A DNA stretch of 64,000 bases from Polytrichum commune (GCA_950295325.1 OX485804.1:47058001-47122000); one strand, 5' to 3'. Shown: positions 1-11,728, counted from the first letter of the stretch. A program made the numbers and translations. Notes: a model not told the origin generated them from the letters alone.

Positions 1-548
1 GATGAGGAATGTGGGAGGCAAGTCAGATGTGATGAGGAGTATGGGAAGCAAGTCAGATGTGATGAGAAATGTGGGAGGCAAGTCAGATGTGATGAGGAAT
101 ATGGGAAGCAAGTCAGATGTGATGAGGAACTTGGGAAGCAAGTCAGATCTGATGAGGAGCTTGGGAAACAAGTCAGATATGTTGAGGAGCTTGGGAAGCA
201 AGTCAGATCTGATGAGGAGACATATACCTTCACAACATCATTCTTGGCTTGGCATTAGTACATGGAAGACACCCCAGTGGCGCCCTAAACCAGATTGTTA
301 TGCAATGCACATGTTACGTGATGAGGAATATGGGAAGCAAGTCAGATGTGATGAGGAACTTGGGAAGCAAGTCAGATCTGATGAGGAGATTGGGAAACAA
401 GTCAGATATGTTGAGGAGCTTGGGAAGCAAGTCAGATCGGATGAGGAGACATATACCTTCACAACATCATTCTTGGCTTGGCATCAGTACATGGAAGACA
501 CCCCAGTGGCGCCCTAAACCAGATTGTTATGCAATGCACATGTTACGA
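1..548. repeat. Nested minisatellite: 30-bp units inside a 229-bp repeat
   Basis: Seven 30-bp units of the form GATGAGGA...GGGAAGCAAGTC run from 1 to about 210. Four more run from 320 to about 439. The block 91-319 (four units plus about 109 bp of unique spacer) is repeated almost exactly at 320-548, so there is a 229-bp higher-order period. Because 30 is divisible by three, each frame stays open and reads as a 10-residue repeat (MRNxGSKSDx). I regard that as a by-product of the period, not evidence of a gene. The array continues off the left edge of the window. Confidence 0.9.
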
Positions 549-2257
549 TCAATCGGAATCACAAAAGCAAAGGAACACTGAAACTCACGTTCAATGAGGA
601 GGTCTTGTCCGTGTATGTTGTCCGAATCATTGCTCAAATCGCATCACTTCATTGAACTCACTCTAGTGCAACCGAAAGTTGGAGTCTCTACTGAACCAGC
701 AGGTTACAGACAATCATGGGTAGGTGGACGTTTGAAAGCACACACTCCCCGAGGGCGGCATTCTTCCCCGCATGGATGGGTGAGTGAAAGGCATGGGTTC
801 GTGAAGGCCATGGATGGGTGAGTGAAGCCATGGTCATGACACTGTGGCGGCATGGGGGGGGGGCTTGGGTGACAGGGTGGCTGCTGCTACAGCGTGGCCA
901 GCGTGACAGGTTGGCTGCGCAAGGTGACAGCGTGGATGCTGGGAGCACCGGGAGGGGAACTAAAACCGCCCGGGTCGCGATGTGCAGGTTTCGAGGACTG
1001 ACGCGGGTCTGCCATGCCTCGGAGTCCAAGCTGGAGTTAACACATTTGGGTTTCGTAATGTTAGGGCATACTGGCTTGCAGACCCGCTCCGAGGCCGACC
1101 CCCGCCCGGGATAAGTAGGCCCCGAAGCCCTGCCCGTGATTAGATGCCCTGCCCGATGCCCTGCCCGAGAATATATTTTTTGCCCGGTTTCACTGCATGA
1201 ATTTTATTGCCCCGCCCGGGAATGAAATAAAACACTACACTAATATGAGATAATTAGCAAATCCAATTCATGTGGGGGCAATAATGAACATAATATTGTT
1301 GTTAAAGAGGTCCGTTCCCCTCCATTGGAAGGACTTGGCAGTTGTAAATGATATCTTCTTCATTCAATGGACCCACTCACACTCACACCCTACAAAGAAT
1401 AAGTTACGAGGATTTTATTTTTGTTTGGGTTGATAGTGTTATTTGTAAAGTAAAGGAGATGAAACCATGGCTTTAGTCCGACTCCCACCCGCCGGGTTTA
1501 TGAGAATCAACACAAATTCATTTCAAGTTTTCTTAATGCTTAAGTTACAGTACACAAGAAGTGGTGTCGAGTTATTGAAAATTGGCTTTCTTGCTTGTTC
1601 TACTATGATGGGTGAGTCAAGCTAGCCTTGCATAATGGGTATGGGATTTAAATCAATGATTTCCATGTGTATACTCTATTTTAGGTCTTATAATTCTCTC
1701 AAGGTTTGAGAGGTGGAAAGAGGACGTCCCAAAAGTTTCAAAATGGTCTCCAATGTATGACCAATGTTCAAGATTGAAGTCTTCAATGACCTTCAAATGT
1801 GATTTGGCCCTTCAAATATACCTCTCTCAAAATAGCCCTTCAAAATGCAACCCCAAATTGAAAATTAAGACATCACTTGAAGTCCTCAATATAATCTACC
1901 TGCCACAAGAATCAACAAGCATAGGGCATTGTCACTACAAGAAGTGGAGTTAGATGGTTGATTCTTAATTCTTCACATTGTACTAGAAACATGTACCATA
2001 TAATTCATGCACATGTTTAATATGAGTTTTGTATTTCATTCTATATTCCTGGATTGACGTCTTGGATTTGAACCAACTCTTCAACTAAAGGGCTGAAATT
2101 TGAGAGCCCTTCAAAATGAAACTCATATGAGGGCTTCAATCTTGAACATTGTGTACGACGAGCTAACGATCTCTTCGTACAAAGTTTTCTCAAAGACAAA
2201 CGAACCCATGGTCTTGTCCTTTTTTGAGGGACCTTAAGGAAAACTCTAATGTCCAAG
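549..2257. other. Non-coding, moderately repetitive stretch
   Basis: I see no convincing gene. 771-830 holds short direct repeats around ATGGATGGGTGAGTGAA. 1085-1215 is rich in TGCCCG/CGCCCGGG motifs. The longer open frames here (594-821, 688-1029, 818-1114) overlap on both strands and show no recognisable domain. Confidence 0.5.
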
Positions 2258-2345
2258 GAGTTTTTTGGGCATAATCGGTCAAAATCCCTAGTGTTTCCAA
2301 GTCCAACCAGTTACAATCCACCCTTGACATGTGTTACCTTGATAA
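2258..2345 (-). mobile_element. Partial copy of the GATCGGGG hAT-like MITE
   Basis: The stretch TTGGGCATAATCGGTC followed by TAGTGTTTCCAAGTCC and CCAACCAGTTAC matches one end of the MITE family found complete at 53.8-55.1 kb. The other end is missing or too diverged to place. Confidence 0.45.
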
Positions 2346-2990
2346 GTGTTAAATTTGTGTTTGTGTTAAGGAAAATTGAGATCCCCCTCAAAAATCTAAA
2401 AAATACACTAGTAAGTGTTAATTGTTAGATGTGAAGAGAATTTACAAACATTTTCTCCCCTCGTCAATGAAGTCAACTCAATAAGTGTTAATTTGAATGA
2501 AAGTGAGGCTATGAAATTTTATCACTTGGATGAATTCAACATAATCCTAGACCCTAAACCCTAGATAGAAACTCCGGTCCTCTTGCGAGGCCGGCGTGAA
2601 TAAAGTGTATGTTCGTCTTGACAATGAGCCAGTGCCCACCTGGCAAAGGAACATTGGTACAAGACTACTCTCCCCTTCCGGGAATAGACACTTTAGTAAC
2701 CAGAAACAAGTAAAAGTAACGCATAGTAGCCATTATCAAGTATTTACATCATTTGTAATGGTATAAAACGAAGTTTATTATGTTGATGGTCACCAATTCA
2801 TGGTTCCTAGGTTGGTTGGAGAAGGATGTTTGTGTTTACAATTATACGGTCGGGGTTCGATTTCTGTTGGGTCCGTCTGAGCATTATTGTAATATCCATG
2901 ACTTGGTGCTGCTAGTGAATTTATCATAGGCAGGAAAGTTGTACCAACCAACCGGCCCCTACCCATCTTCCTAAGACAAGTGGTGACACC
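2346..2990. other. Non-coding; short telomere-like tract
   Basis: No gene seen. A short run of CCCTAAACCCTA-type sequence lies near 2551-2566. At about 2853 a GGTTCGATT box resembles the B box of tRNA-derived sequences, but no tRNA fold could be drawn around it. Confidence 0.4.
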
Positions 2991-3049
2991 GTGCTAATTG
3001 TTTAAAACAAATAGTGGTCTTCACCACTACCCCCCTCTTTGTATTCTAT

Positions 3050-3945
3050 TGGTATTGATTGGTTGTTTTCTATTCATCTTTTATGTAGAAGGATTGATTT
3101 GGCATATTGTATAGCAATAGTGTTTATTTCTTTAAATGTGTGTTTGACAAAAATTTCAGATAATTTAAATTTTGTTTCCAGTTGTTTCATTGACGGGACG
3201 TGTGTAGTACCTCTAGCACAAGCCGAGATGACTATAAGTGGATCTACTTTCCATCCTTGGTGAATGATGCTATTAATTAATGGCTGATATTTTTGAATTT
3301 TATTTTTTATTGTATCTTGTGAGAATATGTCATTTGTGTATGTGAATTCAATAAATTGTAGGTGAGGTTGTCTGCTGGGTTTATTGGTGGAGTATTTTGG
3401 TGTGGAAGTTCTTTAATACATAGTAGATCAGGTTGAATCCAGTGTTGCAGTGACATCTCTGTTGTCTGCATGTACAAGATAGGAGCCATAGGGGGACTGT
3501 ATTTTCTTGTGGGTTGTTGTTAAATGTCCCTGCATTCATGAGGGTGTAGCATTTTGATTTTTGTGATGATAAAATTAATTTTCTTAATTCTCATACTGCT
3601 TTGTTATGTCTTTTGGTTCTAAGGGCATGTATGTGGTGTTGATTACATTTTAGGAGTACATGGAGCCATGTGTCTGCATCAAAGGAGTTGCAAATCGGGC
3701 ATGTTATTGATGGAAATCTTTCTATGCCAAAAAATAGTTGTTTTCTAGCATTTCCCACGTATTGTCCAATACGGAATTTTAGTTGGCTTGTTTTTTATGA
3801 ATCTGTTATTGCAGGGTTAGACCAAAAGTTATTGGATATTTTATTATCTATGTCGAGGTTCATTGTCCATTTGCTAATGTTGGAGAATTGTTCTGCCATT
3901 ATTTTTAAGTTGTTTTCACGATCGTGTTTAGTGATGTATGTTTGA
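3050..3945 (-). pseudogene. C-terminal tail of the copy 1 RNase H element
   Basis: Reading the minus strand from about 3.85 kb gives remnants of a Cys-rich segment, a WLHVLLK-type helix, a KRHNKAV-like stretch and, at 3489-3307, a piece ending IQPDLLCIKELPHQ. A last conserved block, whose core reads DPLIVISACARGT, lies at 3263-3050. The equivalents in copy 2 are at 26.8-27.1 kb and 27.25-27.50 kb. Frames are interrupted repeatedly. Function of the tail is unknown; in LINEs a Cys/His tail is thought to bind nucleic acid. Confidence 0.5.
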
Positions 3946-4001
3946 AGGCATCTGACAGGGCCTTTGTCAGGTCTCTTTCTTGGTCTAGGCCATATGTCTT
4001 T

Positions 4002-4520
4002 TTAAAAGTAGTATGGTGTAGTATGTGCAGATTCATATGATTTGCCAGCGAATCTATATTCATTTTTAGTGCCGTTTTTTGCAAGTTGGTTTGCTTGTTC
4101 ATTTCCTTCAATGTTTATATGTGCTTTGACTTTATATATTGTGGTAGGTTGTGTTCGGCTTTTTAACATTTCTACCATAGATGCTAATATGGATTTATCG
4201 GCATGGTTGTTATGTTGGGTTGGATGTTTTATTTGTGTGTTGAGTACATATAGACAGTTGAGGCAATATGTGAATATGTGTGCTGGTTCGTTCTTGTATT
4301 TGGTAGCAATTAGTCTAAGTGTTTTATGTATGGCCATTAGTTCGGCTTTAAAGCTCATTTGTAGTCCAAGTAATCTTTTTGATATTTATACTTCTGTTTT
4401 TGTTGGGTTGTAAATTCCGTAGCCAGCTTTTTCTTTCTTCCAGTGTCTGTAATTAGCTTGTTTAGGTAGAACGAAAGATCCATCGGTGTAATAGTTGTAT
4501 TGTGGTGGGAATTTTGGTAT
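4002..4520 (-). pseudogene. RNase H domain remnant of the copy 1 element
   Basis: The minus strand shows YYTDGSF (about 4490), then AGYGIYNP, then KAELMAIHKTL (in the open frame 4358-4002), FTYCLNCLYVL, and YKVKAHINIEGNEQANQLA. This is the RNase HI pattern D...E...D...D. The first Asp and the Glu are present. The third Asp position has changed (FTYC where FTDS is usual) and the last reads N in GNEQAN, so at least two catalytic positions are lost. A stop also separates the first motif from the rest. The domain would have cut RNA in RNA-DNA hybrids during retrotransposition. Confidence 0.65.
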
Positions 4521-4775
4521 AGTATTTATTTCGTAATTTGATAACAGTGGTATGTGTGTAGTTGACGGGTTGATATGAGGTGGGTAGAGTAATTTATTCC
4601 ATTTGGTGTTTTTGTTTACGGGTGTGTCACGGGGTATGAGTGGAGCCTTTTGTATGTGGTATTGTGTTATTTGTAAATTTTTTATTGTTGTTTTAATTGT
4701 GTCTATTTGGTTGGGTGTGCCAATGCTGTGATTTTGAGAGTGGATACAAAAGATGTGGATTGCTAGTGGTTTTAT

Positions 4776-5483
4776 TCATGGTTTGTTTAGGTCTTGAGGG
4801 ATTGTTGGTTCATCGTATGTAATGGTATCTGCAGCAAAATGGGCAATAACGTGCGTGTCAAGAAATTGTCCAATATGTGGTGAGTAATTTTGGTACCAAT
4901 TGATGTCCGGTATAACTAGTATTGTAATGGTAATTGGGTCATTTTTGGCTATTAAATTTGCCCAATATATTGCTTGTTGGGCCATTTCTTCATTATGTGG
5001 GTGAGCGTAACCAATTCCTTTCCATTTATATTGAAAGATGGTGCCAAGTGATCCAAAAACTTTGTCTCTTGCGAACGGGAAGTAGAATTGTGTAATATGT
5101 GTAGAGCATGTTACTGGTGAAGAAAAATATGAGTGTGAAACATTGAATATTTTTGTTAGAGAATCAAGGATACATTGCAGGAGAGTGTGTTGTGATGCTT
5201 TTAATGGATTTTTTTTCGGAATTTTGTAATTATATCTTTGATAGAGCCATACTACTTCTGTTTTAAATGATTGCGTTTGAGGCACTAGACCGTGTGTGCT
5301 GTAGATGACTTTGTTGTATTGTTGCCATAGCCATTTTAGTATGGTAGTTGGGATGATAAAGAGGTGTTTTCCGGTGTCTTCATATATATGAGTTGATTCG
5401 TTTTGTGATTGTATAGTGTTTTTAACAATGGTTGTGTCTTTTTTTAGGTTGCATTTTATTACTGAGATTTGAGTGTGTGGCAT
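4776..5483 (-). pseudogene. Conserved 235-codon block of the copy 1 element, possibly methyltransferase-like
   Basis: An open minus-strand frame of 235 codons begins MPHTQISVIKC and ends TIPQDLNKP just before a stop. A core motif, FGSLGT then KWKGIGYAHPHNEE, then ITILVIPDINWYQN, is repeated in degenerate form at 25.05-25.25 kb in copy 2. The pattern W-x-G-x-x-Y-x-x-P-x-N followed about 30 residues later by a hydrophobic strand ending VIPD-x-NW loosely resembles NPPW-type methyltransferase modules such as those in PCIF1 or in DIRS-like retroelements, but the catalytic NPP is AHP here. I treat that as a weak inference. The conserved block itself is secure because two copies share it. Confidence 0.45.
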
Positions 5484-6240
5484 TATTATAGGTGATGGTA
5501 TGAATCTTGTATCTTTAGTTTGTGCTAGAATGAAGTGTGTAATGACAATGTTTTTGTAGTAATTGTGTTGATGTCTTGTGTAGTATTCTTTTAGTAGTTT
5601 GATGTTGTGTTCAATTATTGGAGATTGGTTTAGTGAAAATAGTTCACGTTATGACATCCATTTGTTGTATGTTATGTTGTTTTGTAATGACCATTGACAT
5701 AGGTATGTGTTATATTTTCTTGTTATTTTATATTTATCTTTTGTTTCGTTTTATTCGTGATTTAGTATAGTGTGTATGGGAAATCTTAGTGGGTTATTTT
5801 TTATGTTGGGAGGTGGATTGGTTTGTTTTATTTGTTGTGGTAATGGTGGGCGTAGAGGATTTTCTAGTATTATGGGTGTTAGTTCTTGATTGTCTATTAT
5901 ATATATTGGTTTGAGTGCGCGTATTTGTGGATGTCTGTTACATGGAGTCGTGCAATCTTGATTGCAGCTTGGGTAGCAAAAAAATTGTTCCGCTATGTTT
6001 AGTGCATTTTTTTCTAATTTTGTTGGAGTTTGTAATAGATTTGGAAGTCCTTTGGTGACATCAAGTTTGTGCCATTGGGAAGGGTGGTGTGTTTAATTTT
6101 ATGTATGTTGTGAATTAGGAGTTTATGCAATAGTTTAAGAGATAGTTTGGGGTTTAAATGTGGTAGTTCTACTATGACACTAGATTTCTATTCTTGTTCT
6201 AGTTCTGTCATATGGAGTTGGAAGTTTTCTTCTATGCTTT

Positions 6241-6879
6241 TGAGAAACCCTAAACCCTACTACCATCTAGAACAACAACATTAGTATATGTAGAGAATGA
6301 AACCATACTCATTATGAATGCACATGAGTTCATCAATTATGAACTGGAATTTGATCTAAACAATCCCTGTATAATTATCAAGGAGGGAATTATAGGTATA
6401 TAATATATTTGATGAAAGAGATGATGCAATTGACAATGTACCCATTGAAGAAGCTAACAATGTGCAAAATGATGATGTGTTGGTAGATAGAGTAGGATTC
6501 AAGGATGTTGAAAGTGCATAGGTGAACTTGAAACAATTTTTTGGAACATAGACCTCTTGACGTTACACCTCTCTTCCAAAACATGGGAACACTTCAAAAG
6601 GAAATAGGATTTGGTGTGCACAAGAATCTCATTAAACTACTTTGGTTCATTCTTCTACTACGTTTAGATGTATGATGACATTCATACCTTATGTATTTTC
6701 ATCCTTTATATATATAAATGTCACTATTTTAAATTCCAAAGTCACTTAAGTGGCAATCATGTAAGTTTTACAAATTGTCTATGCTACCTTAATGAGTGTT
6801 AAAATATTAACACCAAATAAGTGCTACATGTTTCCTTGCTTCGAAGTGTTACCATATGTCGAAGGTGGATTGTGCATGT
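6241..6879. other. Non-coding
   Basis: Starts with a short telomere-like tract (AACCCTAAACCCTAC near 6245). No gene or clear repeat structure was seen in the rest. Confidence 0.4.
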
Positions 6880-7256
6880 TGTGTTTTTTTGGGTTTTGTT
6901 ATTAATTTGACACATGTTCCATAGATTCCTCTAAAATGATCGGTGATTTTATTTTCCTGAAGTCGTGAACTTCAACTGGTTATTTCTCAAACTCAACCGG
7001 TTCATATGTAACTACACTATTTTATCTAATTAGTGTGGGTTACCATTTGGAGTTACACATTGCTATAACATTTTATTGAGAGCATCAATCTTCACCCAAA
7101 TAACATTAGTAGTTAGTATGCCCATTCAAGAAAATGATATAACTTAGTTGGTAAAAAACAAGAATGTTCGTAAGAAATTAAAGCAACATGTAACTCCAAA
7201 TGGTAACCCACACTAATTAGACAAAAATTGTAGCAGCCAATTCTCCCCGTTCATTG
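6880..7256 (-). mobile_element. GATCGGGG hAT-like MITE split by a nested insertion
   Basis: The MITE family of 53.8-55.1 kb is recognisable at about 6880-7018 (AAAATGATCGGTGATTTT, then TTCAACTGGTT, then CTCAACCGGTTCA) and resumes at about 7226-7256 (AATTCTCCCCGTTCATTG). The two parts are separated by the inverted-repeat element at 7019-7225, so that element inserted into an existing MITE. Confidence 0.6.
7019..7225. mobile_element. Small inverted-repeat element nested in an older MITE
   Basis: A perfect 33-bp inverted repeat lies at 7025-7057 and 7189-7221 (core CTAATTAGTGTGGG and its complement), with a 131-bp centre. Similarity extends outward by about ten more bases (CTACACTATTTT against CTACAATTTTT). 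It has no coding capacity and is best called a foldback or MITE. Target-site duplication could not be fixed because both flanks belong to the disrupted host MITE. Confidence 0.65.
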
Positions 7257-8247
7257 TTTTGGGTATTTTAAGAGGCCTAAGTTACTTTAAGTTAAATGCC
7301 CTTTGGAATATGCATAGGACAATGTATCGGCCCAAGTGCCCTTCCACATGTAGTTACACTTTCACTGATACGTGCAATTAGGTTGCTTTTACAAATAAGT
7401 TGTCTTTTCTACCACCAAATACCACACAAGCCCATCAATTAAGTGGTGGGAAGGTATTGGTTATGACATTCAAAGAAGTAACATCTTATTAAAAGCTACA
7501 AAAAAACTATGAAATTTTTTTCTAGAAAAAACTTTATAAAAACATCATCTCTTATTCTATCATATACAAGTCAAAACATATAGCTAAAGCTAGCTCCACG
7601 AGGAACATAGATGTACGAGTGGTTAAAGAAAATAAAGTAATATACACCTCATTAGAATGAACTACCTCGGCTTTGGTAACGATTTCCCAAAAGATTGTCA
7701 AATATAATAATAATATGGAATCAAAATGTTTGCCATTTTTACTATGATTCCAAGCCTAAAACTTCATCTACAAATAAAAAAATTACCAATGAACGTGTAG
7801 AAACAACAAAAACTTAACAAAATGTTTGATAGATTTTGATAGAAAACACTATATTCGTTAATCGGAGACTTTCGAAAGTCTCAAAATAAAATCTGCCCAT
7901 AGTTTGGGATGCCAATATTGTGGGCATACGGAATATTGGGAACATCAAGAACATAACGATTTAAAAAGTTGCACGTAAAGAATATTCTTATTTCTAAAAA
8001 TAAAGAATGTCAATTAAAATGCAAACGTGAGCTCCATGTGGAAAATAACAATCGAATCTAAAAAAACAAATGGTTTATGTCATTATAGAGTTTGGGGTGC
8101 GCATCCCATAAGTAAGGCTCTTATGAATTTGGATGGCACATCCCAAACGTATACCACAATGGAGTGTGACAAGTCCATGAAGTCTATTAAAAACCAAGTC
8201 TACTAAGCATCCATGTTTTTCGCCATGAACTCCCACCTATGTTATGT
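7226..8247. other. Non-coding; contains a short dispersed palindrome
   Basis: An 18-bp perfect palindrome, GAGACTTTCGAAAGTCTC, is at about 7865-7882. Its flanks (CACTATATTCGTTAATC before, AAAATAAAATC after) match 25.96-26.13 kb and 55.76-55.93 kb, where it lies beside LINE sequence. No gene was seen. Confidence 0.45.
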
Positions 8248-11200
8248 TTACACATCTCCGTCTTCCGCTTCATATCCATTATCGGCGTCATTTTCCGCAG
8301 CTGCAATACGTGCCAAGTTGTCTTTGGCAAAATCTATATGTTTTTGGGGGATGGTCATTGTTTCTGTTTTGGAACCTTTGCGCGGCTTCCAAGCACAAAG
8401 TATAGTATCCGTGTTTATCCAAACCGGTGTGTACGCTGAGTCCACTGTCCACTTAAAATTCTTTTTGGTGTCCCAACCTAAATAAGTGCGTAGCACGTTC
8501 TGGTCTTTAGTACTTGGACGACAATATTCCACCTCAATCTGACGAAAGTTGGGGCTAGTTCGAACAAAATTGGGTGAAGACAATGCTTTCATCAACCAAA
8601 TTGGCTTGGGATGTTCCTCATCCCCTGCTCGTACAAGGACCAAATAACCTTCATGGCAATCAACACCTACACGAAACGACGGTGCCGGTCGATTGCAGGC
8701 AGGGCCAACGTAATGCTCGTCCATTGCGAACTCTTCACGAACGTCTCCATTGCTAAAAACCATGGTGTCGGACTCGACAACCGTCAAACGACTTTGTGGC
8801 CAAAATCCTTGTGTTAAAGTTGTACGGGTGTCGCCACCAAGTGTCATTAGGGCCGAGCGAATGCGATCCCAATACGCAATCAAAGGTTCATGAGTATCTC
8901 TAACACGTCTAGTGATGTCCTCCTCACACAACTCTTTCCAATATTCAATGAATCCGGATATGCCTTTGATGATTTCCGGCCCATTCCTCATGGGGTCGGG
9001 TTTGCAAGGCTTTGGGTTCCCATCCGGGAGCAAACATTTCCCATCATTGTCTTGACGCCATACGAGAATACCATCATCCGGTCCCCAATTAGGAGATGTG
9101 CACAAAAACTTAAATTGCATGGCTGGGAGACCATCATCCCTTATATAGAATCGGAATTGTTGTGCTTTGGTATGCCCCACCAAACGGTCCCCTCCCTTCA
9201 ACATGTATGACTTGATGAAGGCCTTGAAATTTGGTACTTCCTCAATTATGTGCGGAATTACTGGCATATGGTCCAAATCCATATACGATTTCATAAGAAG
9301 AGGTATGGTTGGAAAATCTTCTTCATGCAACTTCATGCTCCACCGTCCGAATGATGCATCAATGTCGTCGTGTGTATGTCCCACCATAAAAAACGACACA
9401 AACACCTCCTTGAAGATTCCTTTCGCCACGAGCAATGACCAAAAACAAAATACGTATCGACATTTGTTGTCTTTCGCGCAATTATCAAGTTGAACGTGAA
9501 GAGTTGGGGCAATGGTTTTGTACAAATAGGTTCTCCCGGTGGTTCTGGCAATGACGACATACAAACCTCCTTCCCCGCAAGCACTGCTTCGTAAAGGGGT
9601 GTCGTTCCACAACCATCAAAAAGTGCACGTGATGAATGTAACGGCGGCTTCTCCAGATCGCGCAAGAGTTTTGCAAATGAACCCACTGTGTGGTTAGCAT
9701 CGCCAGGGTAAAAATCCAACCCATAATGGGCATACTTTACGTCTCCATGGCCGTGGGCAATCATCCCTGCGAAAAAAAACAAACGATGTTTGAACAACAA
9801 CAATAACAACGACAACTCCAAACGGAGGTATGAAATTGGACATTTGGCAAACACACCCAGTAAAATTTGAGAGAATTTGAATACATATTTGTGATTCAAT
9901 ACAAACCTGTGACAGATACGGGCAACTTGAAGAGACCATCCGTGGCCTTAATTTTGCGTGCATAACAAGGGCATGCGGTCTTGGCGTGGTCCATTTTATC
10001 ATGGATGATTGTTAGAACCTCTGTAGGCCTCATTATGGATAGAACACGGTTCTTGTAGTAATCTTGACGGTGAGCCTCTTGGTTGTTGACATGTTCAATA
10101 TATTTTGCTTGGTGTCTAGTGTGGGATTCGGTGCCTATGGGGTGGGCGTCTCGAAGACCTTTGTATTTTTCACACGTCGTACACCTAGCGAACTTGTCCC
10201 CAGGTCTCTTCAAAATGTATTCGGCAAACTATTGGTTTTTAATCACACTCAACTTGGACAAAGAAATGGGCCCACATCCCGCTATGCGACCCACTTCATT
10301 GATGTCCGTTAATATGTTCTTCCATTTTGTACCCGTGGGCAATACCATTTGTACAACTTTCTCCCCTGACGACAATGTCCTCGTCTTGTGGGGCATTGCA
10401 TCGGCCAATGGGACTATGATGGTGGAGAGTGTCGCGGAGGCTTGGAGTGTAGCCTCCCTAGGTTTCTTTGTGCCCGAATTGCCATGAAATCGAGAGCGGC
10501 GACCGAACAATGAATATTTTTGAAACCTATAAAAGTCAGACTTTGACACGGCGTGGATGGTATACCACGCAGTACAACACACTTCCACATTCTCAAGTGT
10601 GACCACCTTACGCCCATGGGTGTCAATGTGGACATTTCTGTGGACCTCGAGTTTCTATGCCGATCTCATACGGAAATCCGCAAGCCACATCTCTTGACGT
10701 AGGGACTTAATTTTCTCCCGCGGGAAAAAATTGGCAACATTTCCTCTCGCAACAGTCTTTGGCGGACACAAGATGGATAGTTTCGTCTCCCAATATGCGA
10801 TCCCGTCGACGTTCCTTATCTCCACGAGGCACACGGTTAGAATCATATCTGCGTAGGCCTTTGCGAGGACGTATTTTGGTCAACAAAGCTAATTGCGTTT
10901 GATTATGGCGGCGCTCATGGTCCAACAAGCTTACTCCGTCATGGAGAACCCGACAAAGAGGCCATCGACGCAAGGAAAATCTCCATGTCACCGGGACGTC
11001 AAGCGGAAGCAAAGAATTCAAGATGCACACACCCACATCATCGGGACCAAGGGGGTTGGCATCAACACAATCACGGGGATCAGAGTTTCTACATATGCCA
11101 TCTGCCACGGGGACACCAACATCATTGAAAAGAACAACATCAAGGCCCACCCATTGCTCCCTACCGAAACCGGCACATAACGGAATGTCATCATTGTCAT

Positions 11201-11371
11201 CCCCGGAACGTATAGATTGTTCGTGCGCTTCAAATGATTCGTGGGAGGATGCATCCACAAACCCACCCATGGCATTTGCCATGCCATGACTACCCGCCGA
11301 TGGCGAAGATAGTTTACAGTCATCATCGGAAGAGGAAGCTTTTGTAGACAACTCCAATGAACTATATCCAA
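8248..11371 (-). pseudogene. DUF7869-type transposase-like gene, broken
   Basis: The minus strand encodes a long protein of the family now called DUF7869 (name from memory). The hallmarks are HVQLDNCAKDNK and FFMVGHTHDDIDASFGRWS in the segment 9612-8248, preceded by FARCTTCEKYKGLRD and DKMDHAKTACPCY (10213-9908). Upstream come KPREATLQASATLS (10606-10229) and an acidic N-terminal part (11371-10850). An intron is likely at 9906-9767 (CAG|GTTTGT...TTCGCAG|GG). Damage: in-frame TAG at 10655-10657 and at 10229-10231, a one-base loss in a C run at 9506-9509, and a frame change near 10.85 kb. The Asp and His motifs suggest an RNase H-like nuclease fold. The copy at 47.6-49.2 kb lies inside terminal inverted repeats, which supports a transposase role. 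Confidence 0.7.
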
Positions 11372-11529
11372 CGTGCATCGCCATCCAACCTAAACAAACC
11401 ACCAATAAAATGACCAACACAACAACCACCGCAATGCATACAAAAGTGGATACGAGATATGCCTACATATATGGCTCAAAAATCACAAACAACTCTCGCC
11501 ACACCGTTGCGGGACCTCACATATGAAGA

Positions 11530-11728
11530 CGAACATGCGTTCGACAACAGCTCGATGACATGCAAATCCTACACGGGACTCAGACGTCCCTGCACAACGG
11601 AACCCCATTCCGATATATATTACCCGTGAAGGGCTTTGGGTCAAGTCGCCAATAAAACATTGGAAGGGTTGTCCACCACCAAGGGACAACACAAGCACAT
11701 ATATTCACGAACGCGCGGACGAAAATAT
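11530..11728. repeat. Two degenerate copies of the TACGAACG palindrome
   Basis: 11530-11543 reads CGAACATGCGTTCG, one change from the 14-bp palindrome core. 11701-11728 keeps matching outer arms (ATATT...AATAT) around CGAACG-CG-CGGACG, with four mismatches over 28 bp. They look like old or decayed members of the array that starts at 11836. Confidence 0.55.

Larger units (their letters stand above)
2990..6240 (-). mobile_element. Decayed retroelement-like ORF (copy 1) with RNase H
   Basis: On the minus strand a broken reading frame can be followed for about 3 kb: a Cys-rich motif near 5.95 kb, a conserved 235-codon block (5483-4776), an RNase H module (about 4520-4050), a Cys/His plus RHNKA-type tail (about 3.85-3.55 kb) and a final block near 3.26-3.05 kb. 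The same order occurs on the plus strand at 23.9-27.5 kb, and its last block recurs at 45.3-45.6 kb, so this is a dispersed repeat family. RNase H followed by a C-x2-C...H...C tail is known from LINE-type polyproteins, yet I find no reverse-transcriptase YxDD motif in either copy. Class is therefore uncertain. Internal stops show it is dead. No boundaries or target-site duplications were found. Confidence 0.6.

Noticed and set aside
2-581. A repetitive protein MRNxGSKSDx
   Set aside because: The 30-bp period keeps the frame open by arithmetic, and the spacer and neighbouring frames show no domain.
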